DNA of 64,000 bases, taken from Streptomyces sp. Sge12 (GTDB taxonomy: Bacteria > Actinomycetota > Actinomycetes > Streptomycetales > Streptomycetaceae). Below the pieces are notes generated by a model, which had not been told where the DNA came from, did no database searches, and saw only the letters and a program-made list of their open reading frames with translations. This document shows positions 10,213 to 26,530 of this stretch, one piece after another; the stretch's first letter is position 1, and every line of letters starts with the position of its first letter. The position numbers and the translations under genes are program-made. The DNA is taken from NCBI RefSeq assembly GCF_002080455.1, contig NZ_CP020555.1, forward strand, positions 3,410,001 to 3,474,000. The letters are read 5' to 3'.

Positions 10213-10253
10213 AGAGGCTCCGGTGACAAGCCTAAAGCGTGTACTCGGAAGAG

Positions 10254-12386
<2,133 letters not shown>

Positions 12387-12425
12387 ATCGGCTCAGTCTT
12401 CTCTCGGTCTCGATGTGGGTTGGGA

Positions 12426-12896
12426 CTACCAGCGGTAGTGCGCGAAGGCCTTGTTGGACTCGGCCATCTTGTGCGTGTCCTCGCGCTTCTTGACGGCCGC
12501 ACCGAGGCCGTTCGAGGCGTCGAGAAGCTCGTTCATCAGGCGCTCGGTCATGGTCTTCTCACGACGGGCGCGGGAGTAACCCACGAGCCAGCGGAGGGCC
12601 AGGGTCGACTGGCGACCCGGCTTGACCTCGACGGGAACCTGGTAGGTCGCGCCACCGACACGGCGGGACTTGACCTCGAGGGACGGCTTGACGTTCTCCA
12701 GCGCGCGCTTCAGCGTGATGACCGGGTCGTTGCCGGTCTTCTCGCGGAGGCCTTCCATGGCGCCGTAGACGATGCGCTCGGCGGTGGAGCGCTTGCCGTT
12801 CAGGAGGATCTTGTTGATGAGCGACGTCACCAGAGGAGATGCGTAGACCGGGTCGATGATGACCGGGCGCTTCGGGGCGGGGCCCTTACGAGGCAT
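12426..12896 (-). CDS. rpsG: 30S ribosomal protein S7
   Basis: 156 residues, full length. A primary 16S rRNA-binding protein of the small-subunit head. It begins [12 protein letters not shown] and contains the conserved [22 protein letters not shown] region. It starts 2 bases after the rpsL stop and belongs to the str operon. S7 is the translational repressor of this operon in E. coli; no equivalent site was recognised here. Confidence 0.97.
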   Translation of the reverse strand: MPRKGPAPKRPVIIDPVYASPLVTSLINKILLNGKRSTAERIVYGAMEGLREKTGNDPVITLKRALENVKPSLEVKSRRVGGATYQVPVEVKPGRQSTLALRWLVGYSRARREKTMTERLMNELLDASNGLGAAVKKREDTHKMAESNKAFAHYRW

Positions 12897-12898
12897 TC

Positions 12899-13270
12899 TT
12901 ACTTCTCCTTCTTGGCGCCGTAGCGGCTGCGGGCCTGCTTGCGGTTCTTGACAGCCTGGGTGTCAAGCGCACCGCGGATGATCTTGTAACGAACACCCGG
13001 CAGGTCCTTCACACGGCCACCACGCACGAGCACGATCGAGTGCTCCTGCAGGTTGTGTCCCTCACCCGGAATGTAAGCGGTGACCTCGATGCCGGAGGTC
13101 AGACGCACACGCGCGACCTTACGGAGCGCCGAGTTCGGCTTCTTCGGGGTGGTCGTGAACACTCGCGTGCAGACGCCGCGACGCTGGGGCGAGGCCTCGA
13201 GCGCGGGAGTCTTTGTCTTCTCGACCTTGTCCTGCCGGCCCTTACGGACCAGCTGCTGGATCGTAGGCAC
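12899..13270 (-). CDS. rpsL: 30S ribosomal protein S12
   Basis: 123 residues from GTG 13270 ([12 protein letters not shown]), the standard start and length. A longer frame reaching 13363 has no homology in the extension. S12 forms part of the decoding centre. The positions where streptomycin-resistance mutations are known in Streptomyces are all wild type: K43 in TTPKKPNS, and K88 and P91 in GGRVKDLPG. It is the first gene of the str operon, driven by the promoter at 13464-13492, leaving a leader of roughly 190 bases. Confidence 0.97.
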   Translation of the reverse strand: MPTIQQLVRKGRQDKVEKTKTPALEASPQRRGVCTRVFTTTPKKPNSALRKVARVRLTSGIEVTAYIPGEGHNLQEHSIVLVRGGRVKDLPGVRYKIIRGALDTQAVKNRKQARSRYGAKKEK

Positions 13271-13463
13271 TACTTCTCCGGTTTCTGTGTGCCGTGTAGT
13301 GAAACTAACCTGGAACTCCCCCGACCCACGCGGTCGGGTGTGTCGAACACTGCACGCTTTCACCGAAGTGAGTCGGGCGCAGATTGCGGTGTGGTCTTCT
13401 CGGCTCTCCGCGGGGTCTTACGCACACGCGGGAGCCCAGGGCACACCCCAGGCACAAGGTCAG

Positions 13464-13492
13464 AGCGTACCTACCTCACAGAGGTAGGTCAA
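13464..13492 (-). promoter_or_regulatory. str operon promoter with palindromic spacer
   Basis: On the minus strand TTGACC (13487-13492) and TACGCT (13464-13469) are separated by exactly 17 bases, a good match to a vegetative sigma (HrdB-type) promoter. The spacer is itself almost entirely a perfect palindrome (ACCTACCTC-TGT-GAGGTAGGT, 13469-13489). The rest of the 13271-13629 gap holds the rpsL leader and, on the other side, a short upstream region for the YfhO-type gene. No further gene is seen there. Confidence 0.7.
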
Positions 13493-13629
13493 AACAAATG
13501 CCCAGCACGAAAACCCGCCGCGCGCAAGCGGGGAGCGGCCCGATCGGCCCCGTGCCCCGCCCTGCGCCCTAAACTGACACCTTGCCCGGGGGCGGGACGC
13601 CCGCGAGTCGATCAGCAGGGAGCAGGACA

Positions 13630-16110
13630 TTGGGGACCGTGGCACCCGAGCCGACCACAGTCGACGCCCGTCCATCCGCCCCCGACCGACCGGCCCCGCG
13701 CCGCCCGGCCACCCGCCGGACCAGGGGCCTTCGCGGCCCCCTGCTGGCCTTACTGCTCACCGCGGGCGCATTCTGCGCCGCCTGGGTGGCCCGTGGCACC
13801 TTCCCCTTCGGGAACACCGGCCGGGCCCTGAACGACCAGGCCAACCAGTACGTGCCCTTCCACCGGGCGCTCTGGGACCTGGTCCACGGACAGGCCGCCG
13901 GCGACGTGCTCTTCACCTGGCGCGGCGGCTTCGGACAGCAGTTCCTCGCCGACTACCACACCTACCTCGGCAACCCGCTCTCCTGGCTGGCCGTGCTCGT
14001 CCCCCGCGCCCACGTCGACCTCGCCGTCTTCGCGATCACCCCGCTCACCATGGGAGCCGCGGCGGCCGCCATGACGGTGTACCTCGGCAAGCTGCACGCC
14101 GGCCCGTGGTGGCAGCGGGGCGTGCTGGGAGCCACGTACGGCTTGTGCGGCTGGGCGCTCAGCGACGCCTCGTACATCCCGATGTGGCTGTGGGGCCTGG
14201 TCGCGCTCCCCCTGCTCGGCATCGCCGTCGAGTGGTGCCTGGAGGAGCGCCGCTGGCCGGCCGTGACCCTGCTGGTCGCGCTCGCCTGGTTCGGGAACTT
14301 CTACACCGCGATGATGGCCACGATGGCCGCCTGCATCCTGCTGGCCATCCGCATGGCCACCCGCGAGATGACGGCCCGCGACCGGCTGCGCGCCCTGTGG
14401 CGGGCCGCCACGGCCACCGGGACCGGGATCCTGCTCACCCTGCCCCTCCTGCTGCCCTCGTTCCTGTCCAGCGGGGCCGCGCAGCCCACGAAGGCGGCCG
14501 CCTTCGACCCCGTACGGATCGAGATCTTCCTCTCGGGCATGCTCCCGGCCACGCACCTGTGGGGCGGCCGCCCGCGGCTGTACGTCGCCTCGCTCGGGCT
14601 GATCCTGGCCGGCTCGTTCGTCCTGAACACCGCCGTGGCCAAGCGCACCCGGCTGGTGTGGGCGGCCGCGATCCTGCTCGTGGCCGCCTCCTTCCAGTTC
14701 CCGCCCACGCAGTACCTGTGGCACGGGCTGGCCGTCCCGAACGGCAATCCGTACCGCGAGGCCTTCGTCTTCAGCGGCATGGTCGTGATCGTGGCCTGGC
14801 TGGCGCTGGCCAACCGGCCGCGCCCGCTGCACCTGGCCCTGGTCGCGGCGCTCCTGGTGGCCGCCACCTTCGTCCTGCGCCGCACCGACGACTTCGGGGG
14901 CTGGACCTGGCCGGCCGTGCTCGGCGGCGGGGCGCTCTCCCTGCTGGCCCTGGTCCTGCTGCGGCTCGGCGAGAAGCGCCGGTACCTGATCCCGGTGGCC
15001 GCCGCCCTGATGATCGGCGTCGTCTTCGCCGAGTCCACGGTCGCCGCCGCGAACGCGGACGCCCGCCGGGCCCGCGAGCGCTGGGCCAAGCCCGTCGCCA
15101 CCTCGAACGCGTCCATCGGCAACCACTTCGACGCCGTACGGGACGTCGCCGGCTGGCCCGCGTACCGGACCGACTCGGGCGCGCCGCAGAGCGCGTACAA
15201 CGACGCCCTGGCGCTGCGCGCGGAGGGGCCGCAGTACTACAGCAGCTACCTCCCCGAGGCGACCTACCGCGCCCTGGAGCCCCTGGGATACGGCTTCAAG
15301 AACGACGGCCGGACCTTCTTCGGCGCGGACAACCCGGTCCTCGACGCGATCTTCTCCATCGGCGCCCGGGTCCGCCCGGGCACCGCCACGGACACCTGGA
15401 CGGCCGCGAAGTTCCCCGCGCCCCCGCTCGTCACCGTCCGCACCGGCCCCTACACCTCCCCCAACGCGGCGCAGAGCGTCTACGCCCACCAGGAGAACGT
15501 CCTGGGCGCCACCGTCTACCAGGTCCCGCCGGTCACCCGCGGCGGCACCGACACCGAGCAGACCTACGCCGCCCGCTGCACCCCCGGCTCCGAGGCCTTC
15601 TGGTACTCCCCCGCCCTCTACGGCACGGTCCGCGCCGGCGGCACCCAGCGGCCCCTGGAGGACCGGATGACCGGCGTGACCCCGCTGGGCACCGTCCCCG
15701 CCTCGGGCCGCGTCGACGTCACCGTGCAGACCCGTACCCAGGGCGCGGACGCGGGCGAGCACCCGCTCGGCTGCCTGGACCGGGCGGCGCTCGACACGGT
15801 CGTCCGGCACCTGACCACCACCGGCGCCACCTCGGTCCGCCCGGGCGGCCACACCGTCGAGGCCACCCTGCCCACCCCCGCCGGCGGGACGGCGGTCATC
15901 GCCACGACCGCCGTACCGGGCTGGCAGTGCTCGGCCCCGACGAAGCCCTTCCACGGCCTGCTGGCGGTGGAGCTCCCGGCGGGCACCGACGCGTTCTCCT
16001 GCACCTTCACCCCGAAGGGCCTCACCCCGGGCCTGGCGGGCGCCACCCTGGCCCTGATGGTCCTCATCGGCGTCAAGGTGACCTCCCTCCGCCGCCGCCG
16101 GCGCGACTGA
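13630..16110 (+). CDS. YfhO-type large membrane protein, putative lipid-linked glycosyltransferase
   Basis: About 826 residues from TTG 13630, chosen because GGGAG lies 7 bases upstream; GTG 13639 is an alternative. A Pro/Arg-rich cytoplasmic tail of about 35 residues is followed by a first helix (LLALLLTAGAFCAAWVA), then an outward loop with DQANQYVPFHR. There are about 12 further helices, a large soluble C-terminal domain and a final helix ending in RRRRRD. This layout and the Asp-rich first loop fit the YfhO family, which glycosylates lipoteichoic acid in Firmicutes. The role in actinomycetes is unknown. It is transcribed against rpoC and sits between the str and rpo operons. Confidence 0.7.
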   Translation: MGTVAPEPTTVDARPSAPDRPAPRRPATRRTRGLRGPLLALLLTAGAFCAAWVARGTFPFGNTGRALNDQANQYVPFHRALWDLVHGQAAGDVLFTWRGGFGQQFLADYHTYLGNPLSWLAVLVPRAHVDLAVFAITPLTMGAAAAAMTVYLGKLHAGPWWQRGVLGATYGLCGWALSDASYIPMWLWGLVALPLLGIAVEWCLEERRWPAVTLLVALAWFGNFYTAMMATMAACILLAIRMATREMTARDRLRALWRAATATGTGILLTLPLLLPSFLSSGAAQPTKAAAFDPVRIEIFLSGMLPATHLWGGRPRLYVASLGLILAGSFVLNTAVAKRTRLVWAAAILLVAASFQFPPTQYLWHGLAVPNGNPYREAFVFSGMVVIVAWLALANRPRPLHLALVAALLVAATFVLRRTDDFGGWTWPAVLGGGALSLLALVLLRLGEKRRYLIPVAAALMIGVVFAESTVAAANADARRARERWAKPVATSNASIGNHFDAVRDVAGWPAYRTDSGAPQSAYNDALALRAEGPQYYSSYLPEATYRALEPLGYGFKNDGRTFFGADNPVLDAIFSIGARVRPGTATDTWTAAKFPAPPLVTVRTGPYTSPNAAQSVYAHQENVLGATVYQVPPVTRGGTDTEQTYAARCTPGSEAFWYSPALYGTVRAGGTQRPLEDRMTGVTPLGTVPASGRVDVTVQTRTQGADAGEHPLGCLDRAALDTVVRHLTTTGATSVRPGGHTVEATLPTPAGGTAVIATTAVPGWQCSAPTKPFHGLLAVELPAGTDAFSCTFTPKGLTPGLAGATLALMVLIGVKVTSLRRRRRD

Positions 16111-16166
16111 GCTCCCCCGCGCGGCTGCGGGGTCCGCCCCGCGGCCGCCGGATCCCCCACGGCAAC

Positions 16167-16212
16167 GAAGAAGCCCCCCGCCGCTCCTCTCGGAGCAGCG
16201 GGGGGCTTCTTC
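16167..16212. terminator. Bidirectional terminator between the YfhO-type gene and rpoC
   Basis: GAAGAAGCCCCCCG pairs with CGGGGGGCTTCTTC, with an inner GCTCC-GGAGC stem and a TCTC loop. It begins about 55 bases past the plus-strand gene and ends about 10 bases past the rpoC stop. A/T ends on both sides make it a good terminator for both transcripts. Confidence 0.9.
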
Positions 16213-16222
16213 TTACGAGCTC

Positions 16223-20122
<3,900 letters not shown>

Positions 20123-20219
20123 TGTGCGTCAATCCCTCTTTCGGGGTCGAGTCTCAATCATGGTCTGAACGGTCCCGGGGATGACGGGGGGCTCTTGAGC
20201 GAGCCCCCCGTCAGGCCCG

Positions 20220-23200
20220 TCAGACCTCTTCGACGCTGCTCGGCTCACGCCGGGACAGGTCGATACCGAGCTCCTCCGCCGCGCGGAAGACGTCCTCGTC
20301 GGTGTCGCGCATCTCGATGGACATGCCGTCCGAGGACAGCACCTCCACGTTGAGGCAGAGCGACTGCATTTCCTTGATGAGCACCTTGAAGGACTCGGGA
20401 ATGCCCGGCTCGGGGATGTTCTCGCCCTTGACGATGGCCTCGTAGACCTTCACGCGGCCGGTGACGTCGTCGGACTTGATGGTCAGCAGCTCCTGGAGGG
20501 CGTAAGCGGCGCCATAAGCCTCGAGCGCCCACACCTCCATCTCACCGAAGCGCTGGCCACCGAACTGTGCCTTACCACCCAGCGGCTGCTGCGTGATCAT
20601 CGAGTACGGACCGGTCGACCGGGCGTGGAGCTTGTCGTCGACCAGGTGGTGGAGCTTGAGGATGTACATGTACCCGATCGAGATCGGGTCCGGGAACGGC
20701 TCGCCGGAGCGGCCGTCGAACAGGCGCGCCTTGCCGGACGGCAGGACCAGGCGGTCGCCGTCGCGGTTCGGGATGGTGTGCTCGAAGAGGCCGGCGAGCT
20801 CATCCTCGCGGGCACCGTCGAACACCGGGGTGGCGACGTTGGTACCGGGCTCGACACGGTCGGCCCCGATGACCTTCAGACGCTCGGCCCAGTCCTCGGC
20901 CAGGCCGGAGACGTCCCAGCCGCGGCTGGCGAGCCAGCCGAGGTGGATCTCCAGGACCTGTCCCGGGTTCATTCGGGACGGGACACCCAGCGGGTTCAGG
21001 ATGATGTCGACCGGCGTGCCGTCTTCCAGGAAGGGCATGTCCTCGATCGGAAGGATCTTGGAGATAACACCCTTGTTGCCGTGGCGGCCGGCGAGCTTGT
21101 CGCCGTCGGTGATCTTGCGCTTCTGGGCGACGTAGACGCGGACCAGCTGGTTCACGCCCGGAGGAAGCTCGTCGCCCTCCTCGCGGTCGAAGACGCGGAC
21201 ACCGATGACCTTGCCGATCTCACCGTGAGGGACCTTGAGCGAGGTGTCACGCACCTCGCGGGCCTTCTCACCGAAGATCGCGCGGAGCAGGCGCTCCTCC
21301 GGGGTCAGCTCGGTCTCACCCTTGGGCGTGACCTTGCCGACCAGGATGTCGCCGGCGACGACGTCCGCACCGATGCGGATGATGCCGCGCTCGTCGAGGT
21401 CCGCGAGGACCTCCTCGGAGACGTTCGGGATGTCCCGGGTGATCTCCTCGGGGCCGAGCTTGGTGTCACGGGCGTCGACCTCGTGCTCCTCGATGTGGAT
21501 CGAGGAGAGGACGTCGTCCTGCACGAGGCGCTGCGACAGGATGATCGCGTCCTCGTAGTTGTGACCTTCCCACGGCATGAACGCGACGAGCAGGTTCTTG
21601 CCGAGGGCCATCTCGCCCTCTTCGGTCGCCGGTCCGTCGGCGAGGACCTGGGACTCGATGATCCGGTCACCCTCGTTGACGATGACCTTCTGGTTGACCG
21701 AGGTGCCCTGGTTCGAGCGGGAGAACTTGGCGACGCGGTACGTGGTGTACGTGCCGTCGTCGTTGGCGACGGTGATGTAGTCGGCCGAGACCTCCTGGAC
21801 GACACCGTCCTTCTCCGCACGGATCGAGTCACCGGCGTCGACCGCACAGCGGTACTCCATGCCGGTGCCGACGAGCGGGGCCTCCGCCTTGATGAGCGGA
21901 ACGGCCTGGCGCATCATGTTCGCGCCCATGAGGGCACGGTTGGCGTCGTCGTGCTCCAGGAAGGGGATCATCGCGGTCGCGACGGACACCATCTGGCGCG
22001 GGGAGACGTCCATGTAGTCGACGTCGTCGCCGGCGATGTAGTCGATCTCGCCGCCACGACGGCGCACCAGCACGCGGTTCTCGGTGAAGCGCATGTCCTC
22101 GGACAGGCCGGCGTTGGCCTGGGCGATGACGAAGCGGTCTTCCTCGTCGGCCGTGAGGTAGTCGACCTCGTCGGTGACGACACCGTCGATGACCTTGCGG
22201 TACGGGGTCTCGACGAAACCGAACGCGTTGACGCGGCCGTAGGAGGCGAGCGAGCCGATCAGACCGATGTTCGGGCCTTCAGGGGTCTCGATCGGGCACA
22301 TGCGGCCGTAGTGCGACGGGTGAACGTCACGGACCTCGAAGCCGGCCCGCTCACGGGACAGACCGCCGGGGCCCAGCGCCGACAGGCGGCGCTTGTGGGT
22401 CAGGCCCGAGAGCGGGTTGTTCTGGTCCATGAACTGCGACAGCTGGCTGGTGCCGAAGAACTCCTTGATGGAGGCGACGACCGGCCGGATGTTGATCAGG
22501 GTCTGCGGCGTGATGGCCTCGACGTCCTGGGTCGTCATGCGCTCGCGGACGACGCGCTCCATACGAGCCAGACCCGTGCGGACCTGGTTCTGGATGAGCT
22601 CGCCGACGTTGCGCAGACGACGGTTGCCGAAGTGGTCGATGTCATCGGTCTCGACCACGATCGAACGGCCGGACTCGCCGGTCGTCTCGGTCTCGCCGGC
22701 GTGCAGCTTGACCAGGTACTTGATCGTCGCGATGACGTCGTCCGTGGTGAGCACGCCGGCGTCCAGCGGCTCGTCGGCGCCGAGCTTCTTGTTCACCTTG
22801 TAGCGGCCGACCTTGGCGAGGTCGTAGCGCTTCGGGTTGAAGTAGAGGTTCTCGAGCAGCGTCTGAGCGGCCTCACGGGTCGGCGGCTCGCCCGGACGCA
22901 GCTTGCGGTAGATGTCGAGCAGCGCGTCGTCCTGCCCCTGGGTGTGGTCCTTCTCCAGGGTGGCGCGCATGGACTCGTACTCGCCGAACTCCTCCAGGAT
23001 CTGCTCGGTGGTCCAGCCGAGAGCCTTCAGGAGAACGGTGACGGACTGCTTGCGCTTGCGGTCGATGCGGACACCGACCATGTCGCGCTTGTCGATCTCC
23101 ATCTCCAGCCAGGCACCCCGGGACGGGATGATCTTGGCGGAGAAGATGTCCTTGTCGGACGTCTTGTCGATCGAGGAGTCGAAGTAGACACCGGGGGAAC

Positions 23201-23702
23201 GGACAAGCTGCGACACGACGACACGCTCGGTGCCGTTGATGACGAAGGTGCCCTTGTTGGTCATGAGCGGGAAGTCGCCCATGAAGACCGTCTGAGACTT
23301 GATCTCTCCGGTCTCGTTGTTCGTGAACTCGGCAGTGACGAACAGCGGAGCCGCGTACGTGAAGTCGCGCTCCTTGCACTCGTCGACAGAGTTCTTCGCC
23401 GGCTCGAAACGGTGGTCGCGGAAGGTCAGCGACATCGACCCGGAGAAGTCCTCGATCGGCGAGATCTCCTCGAAGATCTCTTCCAGACCGGACTTGGTGG
23501 GGACGTCCTGTCCACTCTCAAGCGCCGACTCGACGCGAGACTTCCAGGCGGCATTGCCGAGAAGCCAGTCAAAGCTCTCGGTCTGCAGCGCCAGGAGGTT
23601 CGGAACCTCGAGGGGCTCCTTGATCTTTGCAAAGGAGATGCGCAGCGGGGCGGTGCTGGCACCGTTGTTCGTATTGGTCGAGGCGTTGCGCGAGGCGGCC
23701 AA
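20220..23702 (-). CDS. rpoB: DNA-directed RNA polymerase subunit beta
   Basis: 1160 residues from TTG 23702, preceded by GGAAGGA at the right distance and matching the LAASRNAS start expected for Streptomyces RpoB. A 27-residue longer frame is rejected. The rifampicin region ([20 protein letters not shown] followed by [11 protein letters not shown]) has the sensitive-type residues throughout. The C-terminal [20 protein letters not shown] motif is intact. It forms the catalytic core with RpoC. A 576-base gap with a hairpin separates it from rplL. Confidence 0.98.
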   Translation of the reverse strand: MAASRNASTNTNNGASTAPLRISFAKIKEPLEVPNLLALQTESFDWLLGNAAWKSRVESALESGQDVPTKSGLEEIFEEISPIEDFSGSMSLTFRDHRFEPAKNSVDECKERDFTYAAPLFVTAEFTNNETGEIKSQTVFMGDFPLMTNKGTFVINGTERVVVSQLVRSPGVYFDSSIDKTSDKDIFSAKIIPSRGAWLEMEIDKRDMVGVRIDRKRKQSVTVLLKALGWTTEQILEEFGEYESMRATLEKDHTQGQDDALLDIYRKLRPGEPPTREAAQTLLENLYFNPKRYDLAKVGRYKVNKKLGADEPLDAGVLTTDDVIATIKYLVKLHAGETETTGESGRSIVVETDDIDHFGNRRLRNVGELIQNQVRTGLARMERVVRERMTTQDVEAITPQTLINIRPVVASIKEFFGTSQLSQFMDQNNPLSGLTHKRRLSALGPGGLSRERAGFEVRDVHPSHYGRMCPIETPEGPNIGLIGSLASYGRVNAFGFVETPYRKVIDGVVTDEVDYLTADEEDRFVIAQANAGLSEDMRFTENRVLVRRRGGEIDYIAGDDVDYMDVSPRQMVSVATAMIPFLEHDDANRALMGANMMRQAVPLIKAEAPLVGTGMEYRCAVDAGDSIRAEKDGVVQEVSADYITVANDDGTYTTYRVAKFSRSNQGTSVNQKVIVNEGDRIIESQVLADGPATEEGEMALGKNLLVAFMPWEGHNYEDAIILSQRLVQDDVLSSIHIEEHEVDARDTKLGPEEITRDIPNVSEEVLADLDERGIIRIGADVVAGDILVGKVTPKGETELTPEERLLRAIFGEKAREVRDTSLKVPHGEIGKVIGVRVFDREEGDELPPGVNQLVRVYVAQKRKITDGDKLAGRHGNKGVISKILPIEDMPFLEDGTPVDIILNPLGVPSRMNPGQVLEIHLGWLASRGWDVSGLAEDWAERLKVIGADRVEPGTNVATPVFDGAREDELAGLFEHTIPNRDGDRLVLPSGKARLFDGRSGEPFPDPISIGYMYILKLHHLVDDKLHARSTGPYSMITQQPLGGKAQFGGQRFGEMEVWALEAYGAAYALQELLTIKSDDVTGRVKVYEAIVKGENIPEPGIPESFKVLIKEMQSLCLNVEVLSSDGMSIEMRDTDEDVFRAAEELGIDLSRREPSSVEEV

Positions 23703-24083
23703 GAGGGGGTCCTTCCGAGGGCTCGGACTCACTACGCGCGTACCGGTCCCAGCAGACACAGAAGACAAGCCCCCCAAATCCAACCGAAAAGGCCAGGTCA
23801 GGGTGGATCAATCAAGTGTGCTCAAGCGTGGGCATGTCCCTGGCGACGGGCAGGGGACAGCTAACAGGCAGCGCAAAGGGTCAGTGTAGCCACTCGGCTC
23901 ACTGATGTCCAGACCAGGTTTCCGGAAACCGGCAACAGGCCTTCCCCGTGTCGTTCAACCAACACTGTGTCCAACGCTGCGGCGCCCGTACTCGTGTACA
24001 GAGCGCGTATCAGTACTGCCCTCTTCGTAGTCGATCCATGCCTCGGATCTCGGATCCAGGCGGTCGACCTCTCGACGGGACTG

Positions 24084-24112
24084 AGAATTGCGCGCCGCGT
24101 CCCGTTCGTCAA
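24084..24112 (-). promoter_or_regulatory. Candidate rpoB promoter in the rplL-rpoB gap
   Basis: On the minus strand TTGACG (24107-24112) and AATTCT (24084-24089) are 17 bases apart. The -35 is good and the -10 is weak. The gap 23703-24278 holds no convincing gene; it contains the hairpins at 24218-24271, this candidate, and a leader of about 380 bases before rpoB. Such a promoter would allow rpoBC expression independent of rplJL. Confidence 0.35.
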
Positions 24113-24217
24113 GGCCCCCTGCTCCGAGCGGATCATCTTCGGACCCTGCTCCGGAGCAACGATGATCACCCTACTCCCCAACGAGACCAGGGCAAGTCAG
24201 GCACTGCGGGTACGCCA

Positions 24218-24271
24218 AAGGGCGACCACCCTTACGGGTGATCGCCCTTGGTTGGGGCCCCAGAGGGCCCC
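24218..24271 (-). terminator. Double hairpin between rplL and rpoB, probable attenuator
   Basis: A 7-bp GC hairpin (GGGGCCC with GGGCCCC) starts 8 bases past the rplL stop. A 14-bp stem with one mismatch and a TTAC loop follows (AAGGGCGA with TCGCCCTT outside). Partial termination here would explain higher L7/L12 than RNA polymerase output, as in E. coli, where an attenuator sits at this same junction. The strength is not measurable from sequence. Confidence 0.65.
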
Positions 24272-24278
24272 GGAGGTG

Positions 24279-24662
24279 TTACTTGACCTCGACAGCCGCG
24301 CCGGCAGCCTTGAGGGACTCGGCGGCCTTGTCAGCGGCCTCCTTGGCGACCTTCTCGAGGACCGGCTTCGGAGCGCCGTCCACGAGGTCCTTGGCCTCCT
24401 TCAGACCCAGGGAGGTCAGCTCACGCACGACCTTGATGACCTGGATCTTCTTGTCGCCGGCACCGGTGAGGATGACGTCGAACTCGTCCTGCTCCTCGGC
24501 GGCGTCGGCAACCGGGCCACCGGAGACCGGGCCGGCAACGGCGACGGCCGCGGCGGCGGTGACGTCGAACTTCTCCTCGAAGGCCTTCACGAACTCGGAG
24601 AGCTCGATGAGGGTCATCTCCTCGAACTGGGCGAGGAGGTCGTCCTGAGAGAGCTTCGCCAT
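24279..24662 (-). CDS. rplL: 50S ribosomal protein L7/L12
   Basis: 127 residues from ATG 24662 ([10 protein letters not shown]), with GGAAGGA upstream. The N-terminal dimerisation domain, an Ala/Gly/Val-rich hinge ([14 protein letters not shown]) and the C-terminal factor-binding domain ([26 protein letters not shown]) are all visible. It forms the ribosomal stalk with L10 and recruits EF-Tu and EF-G. It lies 110 bases downstream of rplJ in the same operon. Confidence 0.97.
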   Translation of the reverse strand: MAKLSQDDLLAQFEEMTLIELSEFVKAFEEKFDVTAAAAVAVAGPVSGGPVADAAEEQDEFDVILTGAGDKKIQVIKVVRELTSLGLKEAKDLVDGAPKPVLEKVAKEAADKAAESLKAAGAAVEVK

Positions 24663-24772
24663 GATGGGCGATCCTTCCACTAAATCGGCAGGTGCCGGAT
24701 GTATATAGAGGCGGGCGTAACGGCCCGCTACGACCCACGCACTAGGCGGCGTGGATCAGTGCGCGAGCCGAA

Positions 24773-25303
24773 TTACTCGGCACCGCCCTGCTCGGCGAGC
24801 TTGACGCGAAGCGCTTCCGCGGTGCGGACGAACTTCGACGGCAGCGCCTGGAAGAGCGAGGCAGCCTGAGACTGCTTGCCCTTGAACGCGCCGGCCAGCT
24901 TGCTGAGCAGAACCTCGCGGGACTCGAGGTCCGCAAGCTTCTTGATCTCATCGGCGGTGAGCGCCTTACCATCAAGGACACCCGCCTTGATGATGAGGTT
25001 CGGGTTGTCCTTGGCGAAGTCACGCAGGCTCTTCGCCGACTCCACCGGGTCACCGGTGATGAAGGCGACCGCGGTCGGACCAGCGAAGTGCTCGTCCAGC
25101 GCGGTGATCCCGGCCTGGTTGGCCGCAATCTTGGTCAGCGTGTTCTTCACCACGGCGTACTGGGCGTTCTCACCGAGGGAGCGACGCAGCGTCTTGAGCT
25201 GCGCGACGGTGAGACCCCGGTACTCGGTCAGCACGGCGGCGTTCGAGCTCTGGAACGCGTCCTTGAGCTCGGCTACCGATGCAGCCTTGTTGGGCGTCGG
25301 CAT
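24773..25303 (-). CDS. rplJ: 50S ribosomal protein L10
   Basis: 176 residues from ATG 25303 ([10 protein letters not shown]), preceded by the excellent site AAGGAGG. The frame extends to 25426, but that part is the mRNA leader. L10 anchors L7/L12 dimers through its C-terminal helix to form the ribosome stalk. The L10-L12 complex commonly represses its own mRNA by binding the leader; a candidate leader structure lies at 25304-25440. Confidence 0.97.
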   Translation of the reverse strand: MPTPNKAASVAELKDAFQSSNAAVLTEYRGLTVAQLKTLRRSLGENAQYAVVKNTLTKIAANQAGITALDEHFAGPTAVAFITGDPVESAKSLRDFAKDNPNLIIKAGVLDGKALTADEIKKLADLESREVLLSKLAGAFKGKQSQAASLFQALPSKFVRTAEALRVKLAEQGGAE

Positions 25304-25440
25304 GGTGCGTTCGCCTCCTTCCGGGTGATGAGGACCGCTCAGAAGGGGCTGAAATAAGAAACGCCCCGGCATAGGCGCCAGGGCGTGGCTCAACCGGAAC
25401 GAATTCCGGGAACCTTCCACAGTCACCTACGCGGGTCGTC
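25304..25440 (-). promoter_or_regulatory. Candidate L10 leader (autoregulatory mRNA element)
   Basis: Upstream of rplJ the minus strand can fold a hairpin in which ACGCCC pairs with GGGCGT around GGCGCCTATGCC, followed by a T-rich run (TTTCTTATTT). This lies between the start of the transcript and the rplJ ribosome site. The position and form agree with the L10-leader family that binds L10(L12)4. The kink-turn bases were not confirmed by eye. Confidence 0.5.
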
Positions 25441-25550
25441 CGCATTCAACGGATCCTTCGGCCACCGAACCCTTGCGGGCACGGCAACGACCAGCGGTCT
25501 TTGGCTTCTGGGGAAGACTACGTGAAGGGGTGCAGCCGAGGCAAATCGCC

Positions 25551-26462
25551 TCAGGAGTCGAGGTCCAGGCCGCCGAGGCCGGCATCCCGGAGCGTCTTGT
25601 CGGCCTCCTTCAGGTCCTCGTCGGCCTGCTTGAGCTTGCGGTCGGTCTCCTTGGTCACCTCGTCGAAGGAGACGACCTGGTCGGCCGGAGGGGCCTCGAC
25701 GGGGGCGGGCTTGCCGAAGTCGGAGAACTTCGCCGTGGTCTTCGTCGTGCCCTTGCCGTCGGTGTTCACCGTCTCCACGCGGACCGGGTAGCCGTCCTTG
25801 CCGATCCACAGGTCCACCTCGAAGGCCGTGAGGTGCTTCACGGCCTCGTGGAGGTACTGCCGGTCCGCCTCCTGCATGACCTTGGTGGACTCGTCCGCCT
25901 TGAGCAGGTCGGCGCCCGTGAAGCTGCCCTTGTAGTGATCGGCGTCGATGCCGTCGGCCGTCTTCTCGGCGCCGACGTGCGTGAGCTTCTCCTGGCCGAG
26001 CAGCATGGCGAGGTACTCGGCCGGGTCGTCGTTGAGCCGGACCCCCGGCTTGCCGTCCTTGGCCAGGTTCATGCTCATCCAGGCCTTGCCCATGAGGGGC
26101 TCGCCCAGGTGGGTGTAGACCATGTCGCCGACCATGATCGAGCGGGTGTCGGGCTTCTCGCTCTTGAGGATCACGTCGTGGCTGGACGGGTACCAGCCCT
26201 TGGTGCCGGACTCGCTGTCGGTCCTGCCGTCGCGCTCGGCGATCGACAGCTCCGCCTTGGCGAACCTGGCGGCCACCGTCTTCACGTAGGAGGCCTTCAC
26301 CGCCTCCACGGGCGAGTGCGCCCGCTCGGCGGCGGCCTTGCCCCCGTCACCCTTGCCGGTGCCCGCGTCGGCCGTGTCGCCGCCGCAGGCCGTGAGGCCG
26401 CCCACGAGCAGCGCGGTGCCCGCCATCGCGATTCCGGCTCGGGTCCGGACAGCCCTGTTCAT
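25551..26462 (-). CDS. LppX/LprG-like secreted lipoprotein
   Basis: 303 residues. A signal peptide with the lipobox LTAC at about 23-26 makes Cys26 the lipidated residue, so the protein sits on the outer face of the membrane. A Gly/Asp/Lys-rich linker follows, then a domain with VEAVKASY, MVYTHLGEPLMGKAWMSM, GIDADHYKG and VDLWIGKDGYPVRVE. This pattern fits LolA-like lipid-binding lipoproteins. The C-terminal 40 residues are charged and coiled-coil-like. A paralogue lies directly upstream; the pair is inserted between rplA and rplJ. The ligand is unknown. Confidence 0.75.
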   Translation of the reverse strand: MNRAVRTRAGIAMAGTALLVGGLTACGGDTADAGTGKGDGGKAAAERAHSPVEAVKASYVKTVAARFAKAELSIAERDGRTDSESGTKGWYPSSHDVILKSEKPDTRSIMVGDMVYTHLGEPLMGKAWMSMNLAKDGKPGVRLNDDPAEYLAMLLGQEKLTHVGAEKTADGIDADHYKGSFTGADLLKADESTKVMQEADRQYLHEAVKHLTAFEVDLWIGKDGYPVRVETVNTDGKGTTKTTAKFSDFGKPAPVEAPPADQVVSFDEVTKETDRKLKQADEDLKEADKTLRDAGLGGLDLDS

Positions 26463-26530
26463 CTGGTTTCCCCCTGTGGATCTGCGGATCCATGGATCCG
26501 TGGTGCTGACGTGCGTGGCGCGTGGGAGGG

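Noticed and set aside
12990..13150. Streptomycin-resistance change in rpsL
   Set aside because: K43, K88 and P91 are all wild type.
22380..22460. Rifampicin-resistance change in rpoB
   Set aside because: The rifampicin-binding segment keeps the sensitive-type residues ([20 protein letters not shown]), so there is no evidence of resistance.
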